Assembly (NCBI RefSeq): GCF_022113815.1
Contig: NZ_SGOM01000003.1
Coordinates: 62,001-126,000 of the forward strand
DNA length: 64,000 nucleotides
From: Vibrio cincinnatiensis
Lineage (GTDB): Bacteria > Pseudomonadota > Gammaproteobacteria > Enterobacterales > Vibrionaceae
Direction: 5' to 3'
Positions 27,649-34,618 of the stretch are shown here, in pieces (position 1 is the stretch's first letter; each line of letters begins with the position of its first letter). Made by a program: the position numbers and the translations under genes. Under the pieces are notes generated by a model. The model had not been told where the DNA came from and made no database searches. It saw only the letters and a program-made list of their open reading frames with translations.

Positions 27649-28594
27649 AGCGAACAAACTTAAACTTTTCCATTTCTGCGGTGTGTAAATTACCTAAATA
27701 TTGATTTGGCATCGCAGGACTTAGCCAACGACCAAACTGCTGAATTTCTTTTGTTTTATATCCTTGTTTGGCAAGCTCTTTTACCGCACCAATACGGGTA
27801 GATTGACCAGAAAAATGCAAATTAGGTTGTGCAATAAGTTCTCCAGCTCGCCTTAAAATACGGAAAATAGAAGAGTCATTAAGTTGGGTTTGAGCAATGT
27901 TTCCATGTCTATCAATGGCTCGAAAAACAGGGCCATGAGGTTCATTGAGATAATTTAACCATTTTAATAATGATTGTTGAGCATTCGCTGATAAAGAATA
28001 TTGCTCTGTACCTAAGTTAATGTATTGAATACCGGTTGCATTTAGATGAATGGCTTCCAATGGAAGATGCTTAAGTTCTGAACGCTTCATCGCGCATTCA
28101 AACATTACATGATATATAGCTAAGTCTCTAATATCTTTAGTTATTTCACTGTTAATTAAACATTTATACAATGCGTTCAGGTTTTGTCGAGTAAATGGTT
28201 TAGCTTGTTTTTCTTCACCTATTTTATCTAAACGAAAATGGCGAAGTTGATTGCGAACCTGAATATCTGAAGTGGGATCTGGTTGGTTGAGCAAATAGTG
28301 GATTAACTTGATTGTGACCACGTAACGTCTCAATGTGCTGAACTTCCTCGTCTTGGCTTCATGTTTGATAAATTGTCTCACGGTTAAGCTTGAGGCGGGT
28401 AATCGCTTGGTCGCTTTTTGTTGACCATATTGGACAAATCGATTCCAATCCTTCGTGAAAGCCAGAAGGGAATTGTGCTTATAATGATATTGAGTAAGCA
28501 AAGCCATTTGATCTAAGGTGATCTCATGACGAAACACTTCAACCATTTGTTTTATTTTAAGTTCATCGGTGAGAGGCAAGAGATTTTTTTTCAT
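27632..28594 (-). CDS. Cre-like tyrosine recombinase next to dif
   Basis: 320 residues. The N-terminal part is a SAM-like core-binding domain (about residues 20-110). The catalytic domain has box I arginine in CAMKRSELKHLPL, box II in FSGQSTRIGAVKELAKQG, then FGRWLSPAMPNQYLGN with the expected catalytic tyrosine. The pattern is close to Cre (SGHSARVGAA), but the HxxR histidine is replaced by glutamine. It lies outside the prophage sites and within 1 kb of dif, so it is not obviously the prophage integrase. It may be a resident, possibly terminus-linked recombinase or a relic of another element. The start has no strong ribosome site. Confidence 0.75.
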   Translation of the reverse strand: MKKNLLPLTDELKIKQMVEVFRHEITLDQMALLTQYHYKHNSLLAFTKDWNRFVQYGQQKATKRLPASSLTVRQFIKHEAKTRKFSTLRRYVVTIKLIHYLLNQPDPTSDIQVRNQLRHFRLDKIGEEKQAKPFTRQNLNALYKCLINSEITKDIRDLAIYHVMFECAMKRSELKHLPLEAIHLNATGIQYINLGTEQYSLSANAQQSLLKWLNYLNEPHGPVFRAIDRHGNIAQTQLNDSSIFRILRRAGELIAQPNLHFSGQSTRIGAVKELAKQGYKTKEIQQFGRWLSPAMPNQYLGNLHTAEMEKFKFVRFKRLE

Positions 28595-28695
28595 GCTAAC
28601 GCACTATAACTTAGTTATTTATCGATAAATATACTTGCTAACCCGTCAGATACAATTATTATTTAACTATTAGCAATGAAAAGAAGCAGATCTCT

Positions 28696-29073
28696 ATGGC
28701 GATAACAACTTACCGAGGGCTTACTTTGAAGTCGGCACCAAATTCAACTGAGGTCTGGCAAGTCAAAATAAAGACTCATGTGTTAACGGGAAACTTGGCT
28801 GCGGTCAAAAAGAGTATTGATTGGTGGTGTGATACCGCTTCTATCATTGATCCGAATGAATTTGAATCGGTAGGAAGGAAGCGTGAAGGAGCCTATAGAG
28901 CTGCACAAGAACAGTTTAATGGCTTCACTTTGAAAAATGATACAGGGGAGCCTAATGCTTGGTATTGCTTCTTCAATGGCCGGCTAATTAAAGGTTCAAA
29001 AATTGCTATTCAAAAACATATTGAAGCTCATCTTCTCGCAAAACAAAAAGCAGAAACTCAACTAAGAAAGTAA
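28696..29073 (+). CDS. DUF3319-like small protein, 125 aa
   Basis: 125 residues, soluble, basic. The start MAITTYRGLTLKSAPNSTEV and the repeated sense NAWYCFFNGRLIKGSK / EVWQVKIKTHVLTGN suggest two related beta-rich halves. It resembles the DUF3319 family found in vibrios; this rests on pattern memory. It ends seven bases before yciH with an overlapping ribosome site, so the two are probably one operon. Function unknown. Confidence 0.6.
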   Translation: MAITTYRGLTLKSAPNSTEVWQVKIKTHVLTGNLAAVKKSIDWWCDTASIIDPNEFESVGRKREGAYRAAQEQFNGFTLKNDTGEPNAWYCFFNGRLIKGSKIAIQKHIEAHLLAKQKAETQLRK

Positions 29074-29080
29074 GAATTTT

Positions 29081-29392
29081 ATGACATTGGTATATTCGAC
29101 TGAAACTGGCCGTATTCAACCTGAACCTGAAAAAAAGGTACGCCCCCAAGGTGATGGTATCGTTCGTATCCATAAAGAGACTAAAGGGCGTAAAGGCAAA
29201 GGTGTTTCAATCATTAAAGGATTAGATCTTGATGATGCTCCGTTGAAGTTACTCGCCGCTGAACTGAAAAAAAACTGCGGCTGTGGCGGTTCAGTAAAAG
29301 ATGGAGAGATTGAAATTCAAGGTGATATGCGAGAAAAAATCAAACAACTACTAGAAAAGAAAGGGTTCTCTGTAAAACTAGCCGGAGGTTAA
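29081..29392 (+). CDS. yciH: SUI1/eIF1-like protein YciH
   Basis: 103 residues. The SUI1 fold is clear: KGRKGKGVSIIKGLDLDDA, then LAAELKKNCGCGGSVKDG and IEIQGDMREKIKQLLEKKG. YciH is an eIF1 homologue that in E. coli affects start-codon fidelity and stress translation. It is the last host gene before dif, and its terminator lies just before the dif sequence, so prophage insertion does not break the gene. Confidence 0.93.
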   Translation: MTLVYSTETGRIQPEPEKKVRPQGDGIVRIHKETKGRKGKGVSIIKGLDLDDAPLKLLAAELKKNCGCGGSVKDGEIEIQGDMREKIKQLLEKKGFSVKLAGG

Positions 29393-29419
29393 TCCTTATC
29401 GTTTGAGTTTGATAAACCA

Positions 29420-29458
29420 TATAGAAAAAGAGCTTTATTATAATGCTCTTTTTGGTTC
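29420..29458 (+). terminator. Rho-independent terminator after yciH
   Basis: AAAAAGAGC / GCTCTTTTT with an 11-base AT loop. It ends nine bases before the dif site. Confidence 0.85.
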
Positions 29459-29466
29459 TTTACTTT

Positions 29467-29494
29467 ATTTAACATAATATACGTAATGCGCACT
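29467..29494. promoter_or_regulatory. dif: dif site (attL of the prophage)
   Basis: Reading the minus strand, AGTGCGCATTA (XerC arm), CGTATA (6-base centre) and TTATGTTAAAT (XerD arm) form a 28-bp Vibrio chromosome 1 dif. Both arms match the Vibrio dif consensus that I know. The XerD arm is host-side and the XerC arm is prophage-side. It should still work in chromosome dimer resolution. The centre plus XerC arm (16 bases of identity) is repeated at the right end of the prophage. Confidence 0.9.
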
Positions 29495-29732
29495 ACGATA
29501 TTGAGTTTTAACATTTCGAGATTCTTCTCAGTTTAAAAAATATTTTCCTTTAAATTTAATTACTTATATTCTGGTTTTTAGTTAATACCTCGCTGTAAAT
29601 CGTTTTTAATTGAATGTCTATTAATGTGATGTTCTGCTCAAAATGTACGGCCTTTCCTACTCATAGGCTTTATTGTGCAATTTCAAACTCATTAATAGAA
29701 AAAAACAATTAAATAGACTTTAAAAATGAGAG

Positions 29733-30164
29733 TTGTATCACATGGACGATTTAGCATTTAAGACGTTATTTTGGCGAGAATTTAAAAGTATTGGCGCAGG
29801 AGCCGATTATTTTCACGTTAAACCCATCACAGTTAAGCGTTGGTTATCCGGAAAAATCCCCATCAATCCCATGGCTGAAAAGCTGCTTATTATTAAAGCA
29901 TTGGGCTATCTTCCTAATGATATCCGCTGGCAAGGCTTTCGCATTGACGAACAAAGAGCCGTGTTTATTACGCCCACTGGCCGCGAATTTTCTCCCACCG
30001 AGCTGGAATCCTTTGCTTATCATAAAGATGAATATCAACAATTGGTTGCGTTACATGGTCACGTTGAATATCCGCGTATTGTCCCTGCTAAAGAGAACGT
30101 GTTACCGTTTCGCGGCGGGCGTAGAATGAAAGCCGCACCGTGGATACCCACCAAATTTAAGTAA
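29733..30164 (+). CDS. Phage protein, DUF3653-like putative HTH regulator
   Basis: 143 residues. The N-terminal 45 residues read as a Cro/C1-like helix-turn-helix (AGADYFHVKPITVKRWLSGK). The remainder, including WQGFRIDEQRAVFITPTGREFSP, recalls DUF3653 phage proteins found in vibrio phages that sit at dif. It is the only plus-strand gene at the left end, transcribed away from attL towards the toxin pair. A regulator of lysogeny or copy number is plausible but unproven. Confidence 0.65.
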   Translation: MYHMDDLAFKTLFWREFKSIGAGADYFHVKPITVKRWLSGKIPINPMAEKLLIIKALGYLPNDIRWQGFRIDEQRAVFITPTGREFSPTELESFAYHKDEYQQLVALHGHVEYPRIVPAKENVLPFRGGRRMKAAPWIPTKFK

Positions 30165-30188
30165 TAAAAAACCCGCACTGAGCGGGTT
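30163..30188 (-). terminator. Terminator of the toxin operon
   Basis: AACCCGC / GCGGGTT stem with a 5-base loop. On the minus strand it is followed by TTTTTTATT, so it terminates doc transcription and overlaps the doc stop codon. It also lies at the end of the convergent regulator gene. Confidence 0.8.
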
Positions 30189-30651
30189 ATTCATTTGTGA
30201 AATACGTGATTATTTTGGAGAGTCCAACCCCCGCCAATGCAACAAGGTAAACCAAGCTAATGATATTTGCTAAATGCTTGGCTTCCACTTTTCCTTCTGC
30301 CACGCCTACCATCAAATCAGCCCATGAATCAACATTTTCTAATAGTTGCTCTTGCATATCATCCGGTACTGGAATGCCATTGATTTTAAGCACTGTTATC
30401 ATAGTCACAAACGCGGTACGCTTATTTCCATCATTAAAGGCGTGTCCTCTCGCTATCGCTACCGCGTAATGAGCGGCTAAATCAAAAGGCGTTTGAATAT
30501 TGTCCGTGTATGAATAATTGCTTTTCACCCGACCAATCACCGCCTCAACTTTATCTTGATTAACCCCTTTTAACCCTTGACCTTCAGACAACAAACTATC
30601 ATGTATTTCGATAACGTCTTCCACGTCTAAAAAAAGTAACGATGATTTCAT
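30187..30651 (-). CDS. doc: Doc-family (Fic fold) toxin with hydrophobic C-terminal tail
   Basis: 154 residues. The Fic/Doc active-site motif is HAFNDGNKRTAF near residue 70, preceded by AAHYAVAIARG. Doc of phage P1 phosphorylates EF-Tu and blocks translation; the Fic fold with HxFxxxNKR is shared. P1 Doc is 126 residues, whereas this protein carries a further 25 residues (ISLVYLVALAGVGLSKIITY) that look like a membrane helix. Its start overlaps the antitoxin stop as TAATG, so the two are coupled. It should stabilise the prophage or act in phage defence; that is inference. Confidence 0.88.
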   Translation of the reverse strand: MKSSLLFLDVEDVIEIHDSLLSEGQGLKGVNQDKVEAVIGRVKSNYSYTDNIQTPFDLAAHYAVAIARGHAFNDGNKRTAFVTMITVLKINGIPVPDDMQEQLLENVDSWADLMVGVAEGKVEAKHLANIISLVYLVALAGVGLSKIITYFTNE

Positions 30652-30809
30652 TATCTATCAGCCAACTCTGAAATGGTTTTTTTATGGCTTTTCATCACTT
30701 CTTTTATCGCCGCTTGTACCACTTCTTTCGGTGCTCTTTCAAAGGTGACTTCCACATTCTTATTGGATTCTATCGCCTTTTTTAGCTCTTTGCGTAATGC
30801 GTTACTCAT
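30651..30809 (-). CDS. Putative antitoxin of the Doc toxin, 52 aa
   Basis: A 52-residue ORF directly upstream of doc, overlapping it at TAATG. GGTGAGAT precedes the ATG. The product is Lys/Glu-rich, with a helix ending KSHKKTISELADR. It is shorter than Phd (73 aa) and I see no clear Phd N-terminal DNA-binding part, nor a class I Fic inhibitory motif. Position and coupling make it the antitoxin candidate; the mechanism is unknown. Confidence 0.7.
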   Translation of the reverse strand: MSNALRKELKKAIESNKNVEVTFERAPKEVVQAAIKEVMKSHKKTISELADR

Positions 30810-30885
30810 GATCTCACCTTACTCGTCTCGTTCTTCTATTAACATTCTACATCATAGCCCCCCTTTAAAGCCAACTCGACTCATA

Positions 30886-30916
30886 CAAAAAGGCCTGCAT
30901 TATTGCAGACCTTTTA
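30886..30916 (-). terminator. Terminator of the long phage operon
   Basis: On the minus strand AAAAGGTCTGCA / TGCAGGCCTTTTT (near-perfect 12-bp stem) with a 4-base loop and T run. It closes the leftward train that begins near 41144, before the separate toxin unit. Confidence 0.88.
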
Positions 30917-30927
30917 ATGTGAGCGCA

Positions 30928-31092
30928 TCAAAATAACTTGCCTTGCTTTTTGGCTTTCGCGCCTTTCTTACCCGCTGCGCTCAGCTTTCTACGCATGGTT
31001 GCCGCAAAGCGTTTATCTTTTTTCCAACGCTTTGCCGTAGCATTGCCGCCTTTTCGGCCCGCTGCTTTTACTGTGATTGATTTATTGGCCAT
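30928..31092 (-). CDS. Small very basic phage protein, 54 aa
   Basis: 54 residues, about one third Lys/Arg, with the repeats AAGRKGGNATAKRWKKD and SAAGKKGAKAKKQGK. No family recognised. The composition suggests nucleic-acid or membrane binding, possibly a genome-condensing virion component or a DNA-binding regulator. It is the last gene of the operon before the terminator. A ribosome site (AAAGG) is very close to the ATG. Confidence 0.6.
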   Translation of the reverse strand: MANKSITVKAAGRKGGNATAKRWKKDKRFAATMRRKLSAAGKKGAKAKKQGKLF

Positions 31093-31097
31093 AACCT

Positions 31098-31265
31098 TTA
31101 ACCTTGTTTTTCTAATTCACACACGCGTTCATCCAAGTTGTCAAAAAGCTTTTTTAACCAGTGCATATCTGTTTTTAATGCAATGACCGTCGCGTAACTG
31201 GATGCAATACCCGCTACAATGCCCGTTGCAGAAGCGGTAATCACAGCGGTAATTATCGTTTCCAT
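31098..31265 (-). CDS. Small one-helix phage membrane protein, 55 aa
   Basis: 55 residues: an N-terminal hydrophobic helix (residues 3-30, Ala/Ile/Thr-rich), then DMHWLKKLFDNLDERVCELE, an amphipathic coil. The shape resembles small holin-accessory (XhlA-like) proteins, though in reverse order, so the assignment is only suggestive. AAAGGG lies upstream, and the gene overlaps the stop of the 79-aa gene by 13 bases. Likely part of the lysis set. Confidence 0.55.
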   Translation of the reverse strand: METIITAVITASATGIVAGIASSYATVIALKTDMHWLKKLFDNLDERVCELEKQG

Positions 31266-31492
31266 GTTAACCCTTTAATTTTATGTTCGTTTTGTTTGTA
31301 TTCATCTCGAACCACATCATAAAACCCCACGCCCGCCGTAACCACCGCGCCGACCGCGCCGCCGATTTGCAAAACGCCCCCCTCGGTTAACGTTGCGCTA
31401 AACACATCACCGTAACCCAATGCCGCCGCCACGACTGACACCAAAACGGTTAAACCCCGCCATGTTGACCCCTGCATAAAACGCTCAAACAT
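31253..31492 (-). CDS. Putative holin, 79 aa
   Basis: 79 residues with two hydrophobic segments (LTVLVSVVAAALGYG near 14-28; LQIGGAVGAVVTAGVGFYDVV near 40-62) and a charged C-terminal tail ending KQNEHKIKGLTWKR. This is a class II holin-like topology, and the GSTWRGLTVL start recalls phage holins. It sits beside the muramidase-like gene. A virion membrane protein is the alternative. Confidence 0.55.
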   Translation of the reverse strand: MFERFMQGSTWRGLTVLVSVVAAALGYGDVFSATLTEGGVLQIGGAVGAVVTAGVGFYDVVRDEYKQNEHKIKGLTWKR

Positions 31493-31586
31493 TATTAAGT
31501 ACCCCTGTTTTTTTAAGAATTAACGCCGTAATAACGGCGACCGTTACCCCCACGGCCACACGACCTGCAAAAGCTTTTATATTCAT
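31485..31586 (-). CDS. Tiny phage membrane protein, 33 aa
   Basis: 33 residues: MNIKAFAGRVAVGVTVAVI, then TALILKKTGVLNNV. It is one hydrophobic helix with a basic end. AAGGGG lies ten bases upstream and the gene overlaps both neighbours. PM2 has virion membrane proteins of this size, so a similar role is likely. Confidence 0.55.
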   Translation of the reverse strand: MNIKAFAGRVAVGVTVAVITALILKKTGVLNNV

Positions 31587-32062
31587 GCGATAGCTACCCC
31601 TTTTCTCGCATCGTCGAGCGTGTAATACCCGCGCCCCACTTCCATGATTGACATTGCGTGCAATACCCGCGCTAATGTTTCACCATCTTGTAAATCAATG
31701 GATTCATTTACCCCAACGCCTACTTGGTCACCCACAAATTTTGCATAATTGTCGGTTTTGTTTTCGTTCGGCGGTGCAAAACGGTTAAGGATTTCATTGA
31801 GTGTGTAGAGCCCGTACAAGCTCTGATAATTGCGCAGTGTTACCGCACCCGCGCGAAAGCCGTATTTTGAATCACTAAACGTTTCGAAGCGCTTATCAAT
31901 TGATGGGGTTACTTTCCCCCGCCAGTTATTCGCGCTGCTAATTTCAATATTTAGCGGGTTATTGGCACGAACGCCACGCGGCGCGGTTAACCCGATTTTT
32001 TTGCTGTTTTTCATAAGATAAAAGACCATCGCCAACATTAAAAAAGTAAGGGTCACCTTCAT
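31583..32062 (-). CDS. Virion-associated peptidoglycan-degrading protein (P5-like muramidase family)
   Basis: 159 residues. A hydrophobic N-terminus (residues 2-17) is followed by a domain with RGVRANNPLNIEISSANNWRG, RFETFSDSKYGFRAGAVTLRNYQ and NRFAPPNENKTDNYAKFV. This pattern is frequent in phage proteins annotated as structural P5 or as transglycosylases for entry through the cell wall. Expected job: local opening of peptidoglycan during entry or lysis. The catalytic residue cannot be fixed from sequence alone. Confidence 0.68.
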   Translation of the reverse strand: MKVTLTFLMLAMVFYLMKNSKKIGLTAPRGVRANNPLNIEISSANNWRGKVTPSIDKRFETFSDSKYGFRAGAVTLRNYQSLYGLYTLNEILNRFAPPNENKTDNYAKFVGDQVGVGVNESIDLQDGETLARVLHAMSIMEVGRGYYTLDDARKGVAIA

Positions 32063-32772
32063 TAGAACGCCGCCATTGGAAACGTGGAGAATTTCCCCGC
32101 CGCACTTCCACTACAGCGAATATATCCACTCCCACCATTCATTCTTAACGGCCCACCCACAACACCAACGTTATAGCCAAATTCCGTTGGCTTATTCCAA
32201 TGATTGGCATCTACAGACTGAGAGCCCGTATAGAAATTGGACGTTAAAACAAAAGCCCCATCAACACCGTAAAGGTTTTTCTTTAAGCTTTTCAATGTGG
32301 TATAGGGTAATGTTGTTCTATCCATCCATAATACTGGCCCCGAAAAATCGGCGGCGGTCGGGTATCCTTCACCAAGATGCGGAATAAACATGGTTGTCAT
32401 GTTTACTTCAAAGACCGTGTTAACATTGACAAGAGGCTCTTTGCTCTCTGTCGGATTGTTCAACAATTCCCATAAAGTGGGCGACATTCTATGCAACGAA
32501 ATCGCCAAACATTCTACGCCCGCTATTGTGTATATGGTTTCCGGCGTGGGAGACAAATACTTTAAGTCGTACCCTTCCAGAATGATCACCGGCACACAAA
32601 GCAACGCCTTTCTATATCCGGCGGTCACTTCTGATTCATGCAAATAGAAAGGAAGAGTAATACCCGATTTAAAATTGATGATCGCTTTAATTTCAACATC
32701 AATTTTGCTGCCGCGTTCTGCCAATCTTGCTAATTTATTTTCTGTGCTTCCTGTCCCTAATCCATTCATCAT
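32062..32772 (-). CDS. Unknown phage protein, 236 aa (possible virion protein)
   Basis: 236 residues, no membrane helix, beta-rich character, with a Gly/Ser-rich C-terminus (GVVGGPLRMNGGSGYIRCSG). I do not recognise it. It starts four bases after the repeat-bearing protein gene and precedes the muramidase-like gene, so it is likely a vertex or attachment component. GGAG is about nine bases upstream of the start. Confidence 0.6.
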   Translation of the reverse strand: MMNGLGTGSTENKLARLAERGSKIDVEIKAIINFKSGITLPFYLHESEVTAGYRKALLCVPVIILEGYDLKYLSPTPETIYTIAGVECLAISLHRMSPTLWELLNNPTESKEPLVNVNTVFEVNMTTMFIPHLGEGYPTAADFSGPVLWMDRTTLPYTTLKSLKKNLYGVDGAFVLTSNFYTGSQSVDANHWNKPTEFGYNVGVVGGPLRMNGGSGYIRCSGSAAGKFSTFPMAAF

Positions 32773-32775
32773 TTT

Positions 32776-33465
32776 TTAATACTCCAACACACACACGCGG
32801 TCACCATCCGCGCCCGTTAGTTCTATGCTTGCGGTCGTTTCTAGCTGGATTTTTTCGCCCGCGTCCAATTCATAAAAACCGTTAATCATTACCGCCGCCC
32901 CATTCGAAAGTGGGGCTTTTATCACAATGACTCTACGCGCTTTATTTTCCGGCACTAACAACGGTAAATCATCGGCATTCGTTGTTAGTGTCGCCGCCGT
33001 ATCTCGGGCCACGCTTACTTTCCCTGACACTTCGACTTTTTGACCCTCAGCCAGTACAACAGGCTCAGACAGCGCCACCGTTTGCCCCTCAGCCAGTGCA
33101 ACAGGTTCAGACAGCGCCACCGTTTGGCCCTCAGCCAATTCAACAGGCGCAGACAACGACACCGCTTGACCTTCGGCAATTTCTACGGGGGGCTGACTTT
33201 CCACAACCACGGGCTGACCCGCCGCTGGCGGCGTAAACTCGCCCCATCCGGTAATGATTTCCACTGTCCCTGTAAATTTAGGGGTAACAATTAACCGCCC
33301 AATTTCACCTTTTACGACTCGGTACACCGCCGAACGAGACAGAGAAAAACGCTCAGTACTGGCTTCACGATAAAATTCAAGCTCACCTGCTGCCGATTTT
33401 AAATAGATATATTGACCGTCTAAGGTGATCACTAACTCTTGATTTTTAATAACCGAAAGTTTCAT
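32776..33465 (-). CDS. Phage protein with 14-residue tandem repeats, putative spike
   Basis: 229 residues in three parts. Residues 1-90 are a beta-rich N-terminal domain. Residues 93-148 are four tandem 14-residue units of the form PVxLAEGQTVALSE. Residues about 150-229 are a compact C-terminal domain (ARRVIVIKAPLSNGAAVMI). An extended rod linking two globular domains is the architecture expected of a vertex spike. PM2 carries a spike (P1), but I see no clear homology. The DNA repeat has 42-base units and could change in copy number. Confidence 0.6.
   Translation of the reverse strand: MKLSVIKNQELVITLDGQYIYLKSAAGELEFYREASTERFSLSRSAVYRVVKGEIGRLIVTPKFTGTVEIITGWGEFTPPAAGQPVVVESQPPVEIAEGQAVSLSAPVELAEGQTVALSEPVALAEGQTVALSEPVVLAEGQKVEVSGKVSVARDTAATLTTNADDLPLLVPENKARRVIVIKAPLSNGAAVMINGFYELDAGEKIQLETTASIELTGADGDRVCVLEY
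33022..33189 (-). repeat. Four 42-bp in-frame tandem repeats
   Basis: Each unit encodes 14 residues around LAEGQxV(A/S/E)(L/V)S. The two middle units are nearly identical in DNA; the outer ones have diverged. Lies within the putative spike gene. Confidence 0.85.
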
Positions 33466-33468
33466 TTT

Positions 33469-33535
33469 TTAGGCTCTCGCTACAACAAAGGCGGCAATGA
33501 AAAAGACCGCAACAAACGCAGCTAACTGCGCTTTG
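33469..33535 (-). other. Out-of-frame transmembrane coding stretch after the 126-aa ORF
   Basis: In the -1 frame just beyond the upstream ORF the sequence reads KAQLAAFVAVFFIAAFVVAR and then a stop next to the start of the following gene. It has no ATG, GTG or TTG start. It looks like the missing C-terminal membrane anchor of the 126-residue protein, reached only by a frameshift. Confidence 0.5.
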
Positions 33536-33902
33536 GACCGCCGTCTTGCTTAAATTTTGCAAGCTCCATCACCGCCCCAAGATTTTCCGCATTTTGCGCC
33601 GCTTGATTTCCCGCTAACCCCGCCAACATCTGCAAGTTTTCGCTATTACTTGCGCTGTAGCGCTCTAACGTTCTATCGGTAAAAGCAAAGGTGTTTTGTG
33701 AGACGTTTTCCATTGCTTCTATCATTTCGCCGCCCATGCTAAACGCCGCATCAACGGCTCCATGGTCGGTCGCGGTTATATTTACGCTTGAATTTGCAAC
33801 ACCTGTAAGCGCCACCCCAAGGTTATCGCCCTCTATACCAAGCTGACCCGATGTATTGTTATTCGTAGTGTTGCTTGAGGATTTCGATTTTCCGCCCATC
33901 AC
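33522..33902 (-). CDS. Unknown phage protein, 126 aa, possibly frameshifted before its membrane anchor
   Basis: 126 residues. The N-terminus is Ser/Asn/Gly-rich and disordered (residues 1-35). A helical segment follows (ENVSQNTFAFTDRTLERYSA, ENLQMLAGLAGNQAAQNAEN), and it ends at DGGPKRS. Many small phage virion proteins of this shape carry a C-terminal membrane helix, and such a helix is encoded directly downstream in the -1 frame (33469-33535). It starts by overlapping the previous stop (ATGA). Function unknown; likely virion protein. Confidence 0.6.
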   Translation of the reverse strand: MMGGKSKSSSNTTNNNTSGQLGIEGDNLGVALTGVANSSVNITATDHGAVDAAFSMGGEMIEAMENVSQNTFAFTDRTLERYSASNSENLQMLAGLAGNQAAQNAENLGAVMELAKFKQDGGPKRS

Positions 33903-34264
33903 ACACCCATTTTGATGTTAGAAATAGTTCCATCTTCTATTTCGCAAATTTTCTTACACAAACGCGCCACAGCGGGGAAATAAGTAATTGCGCTCATTTC
34001 TTTTAAACCCGCCGCCCGCGTGTATTTTTTAAGTTCAAGCACTGCCGAGATTAGTCCATGCCCAACGGCACCCCAGATAAAATAAGACGCTTCAACCACT
34101 TCGCCCGCTATCAGAACATCGTGAGACGTGTCAAACACTCGGTAAATGGACACTCGCCCCGCCGTGATTTCATCTAGCATGATTTGGTAATCATCTGGAC
34201 ACGCCCGAAACGCTTTTTTAATGGCATCTTGGGCGGCCTTATCTGTCGTCTTAATCTCTATCAT
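33899..34264 (-). CDS. Unknown phage protein, 121 aa
   Basis: 121 residues, mixed alpha/beta, no membrane helix. The middle reads HDVLIAGEVVEASYFIWGAV, followed by a long helix with LISAVLELKKYTRAAGLKE. I do not recognise a family. It overlaps both neighbours by four bases (ATGA), so it is firmly part of the structural operon. Confidence 0.6.
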   Translation of the reverse strand: MIEIKTTDKAAQDAIKKAFRACPDDYQIMLDEITAGRVSIYRVFDTSHDVLIAGEVVEASYFIWGAVGHGLISAVLELKKYTRAAGLKEMSAITYFPAVARLCKKICEIEDGTISNIKMGV

Positions 34265-34467
34265 TTTCTTGATTTAACAAATACGTATAACGCTAAGCCG
34301 ATAACGGCATAAAGCACGATGTTTTTAACGCCGCCGCTACTGCTGCCGCCCATATTTAAAGACCCAACGGTAAACGTATTCGAATTATCTCCACCCGATA
34401 CAGCGGGGCCACTGTCCCCGCCGTTAATTGGCATTGACCCGCTATTAGTTAACCCATTCGGCAACAT
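34261..34467 (-). CDS. Small phage protein with C-terminal membrane helix, 68 aa
   Basis: 68 residues. Residues 1-45 are Gly/Ser/Asn-rich and disordered (GGDSGPAVSGGDNSNTF). Residues about 48-64 form a membrane helix, ending in KSRK. This is a bitopic virion membrane protein shape, seen several times in this operon. Confidence 0.6.
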   Translation of the reverse strand: MLPNGLTNSGSMPINGGDSGPAVSGGDNSNTFTVGSLNMGGSSSGGVKNIVLYAVIGLALYVFVKSRK

Positions 34468-34616
34468 TACAAATACACCTTGGCAATTAGAAAAATGAGA
34501 CCCAAAATAACGGCATACCCCGCAGTCTTCGCCACAGAGTTAAGCCCGCCCGCCGCGAAAAAACCCACGCCGCCGCCCGTTAACCCTGCCGCTATAGCAA
34601 TTGGTATCAATGGCAT
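34467..34616 (-). CDS. Small hydrophobic phage protein, 49 aa
   Basis: 49 residues from the ATG at 34616, which has GGGGAA upstream; the longer in-frame reading lacks a ribosome site. Two short hydrophobic stretches (PIAIAAGLTGGGVGFFAAGG and YAVILGLIFLIAKVYL) suggest a membrane hairpin. Likely an internal virion membrane protein. Confidence 0.6.
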   Translation of the reverse strand: MPLIPIAIAAGLTGGGVGFFAAGGLNSVAKTAGYAVILGLIFLIAKVYL

Positions 34617-34618
34617 TG

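Noticed and set aside
27632..28594. Tyrosine recombinase as the integrase of the prophage
   Set aside because: It lies outside both dif-like sites, on the host side of yciH, and the prophage ends match Xer sites, so an own integrase is not needed.
29791..30129. 112-aa plus-strand ORF overlapping the left-end regulator
   Set aside because: It is a different frame of the regulator gene, without a ribosome site or family features.
33022..33189. CRISPR array
   Set aside because: The repeats are contiguous, in frame and without spacers.
32982..33294. Plus-strand ORFs rich in Pro/Gln or Arg/Gln opposite the repeat gene
   Set aside because: They are shadows of the 42-base repeats read on the other strand; no ribosome sites.
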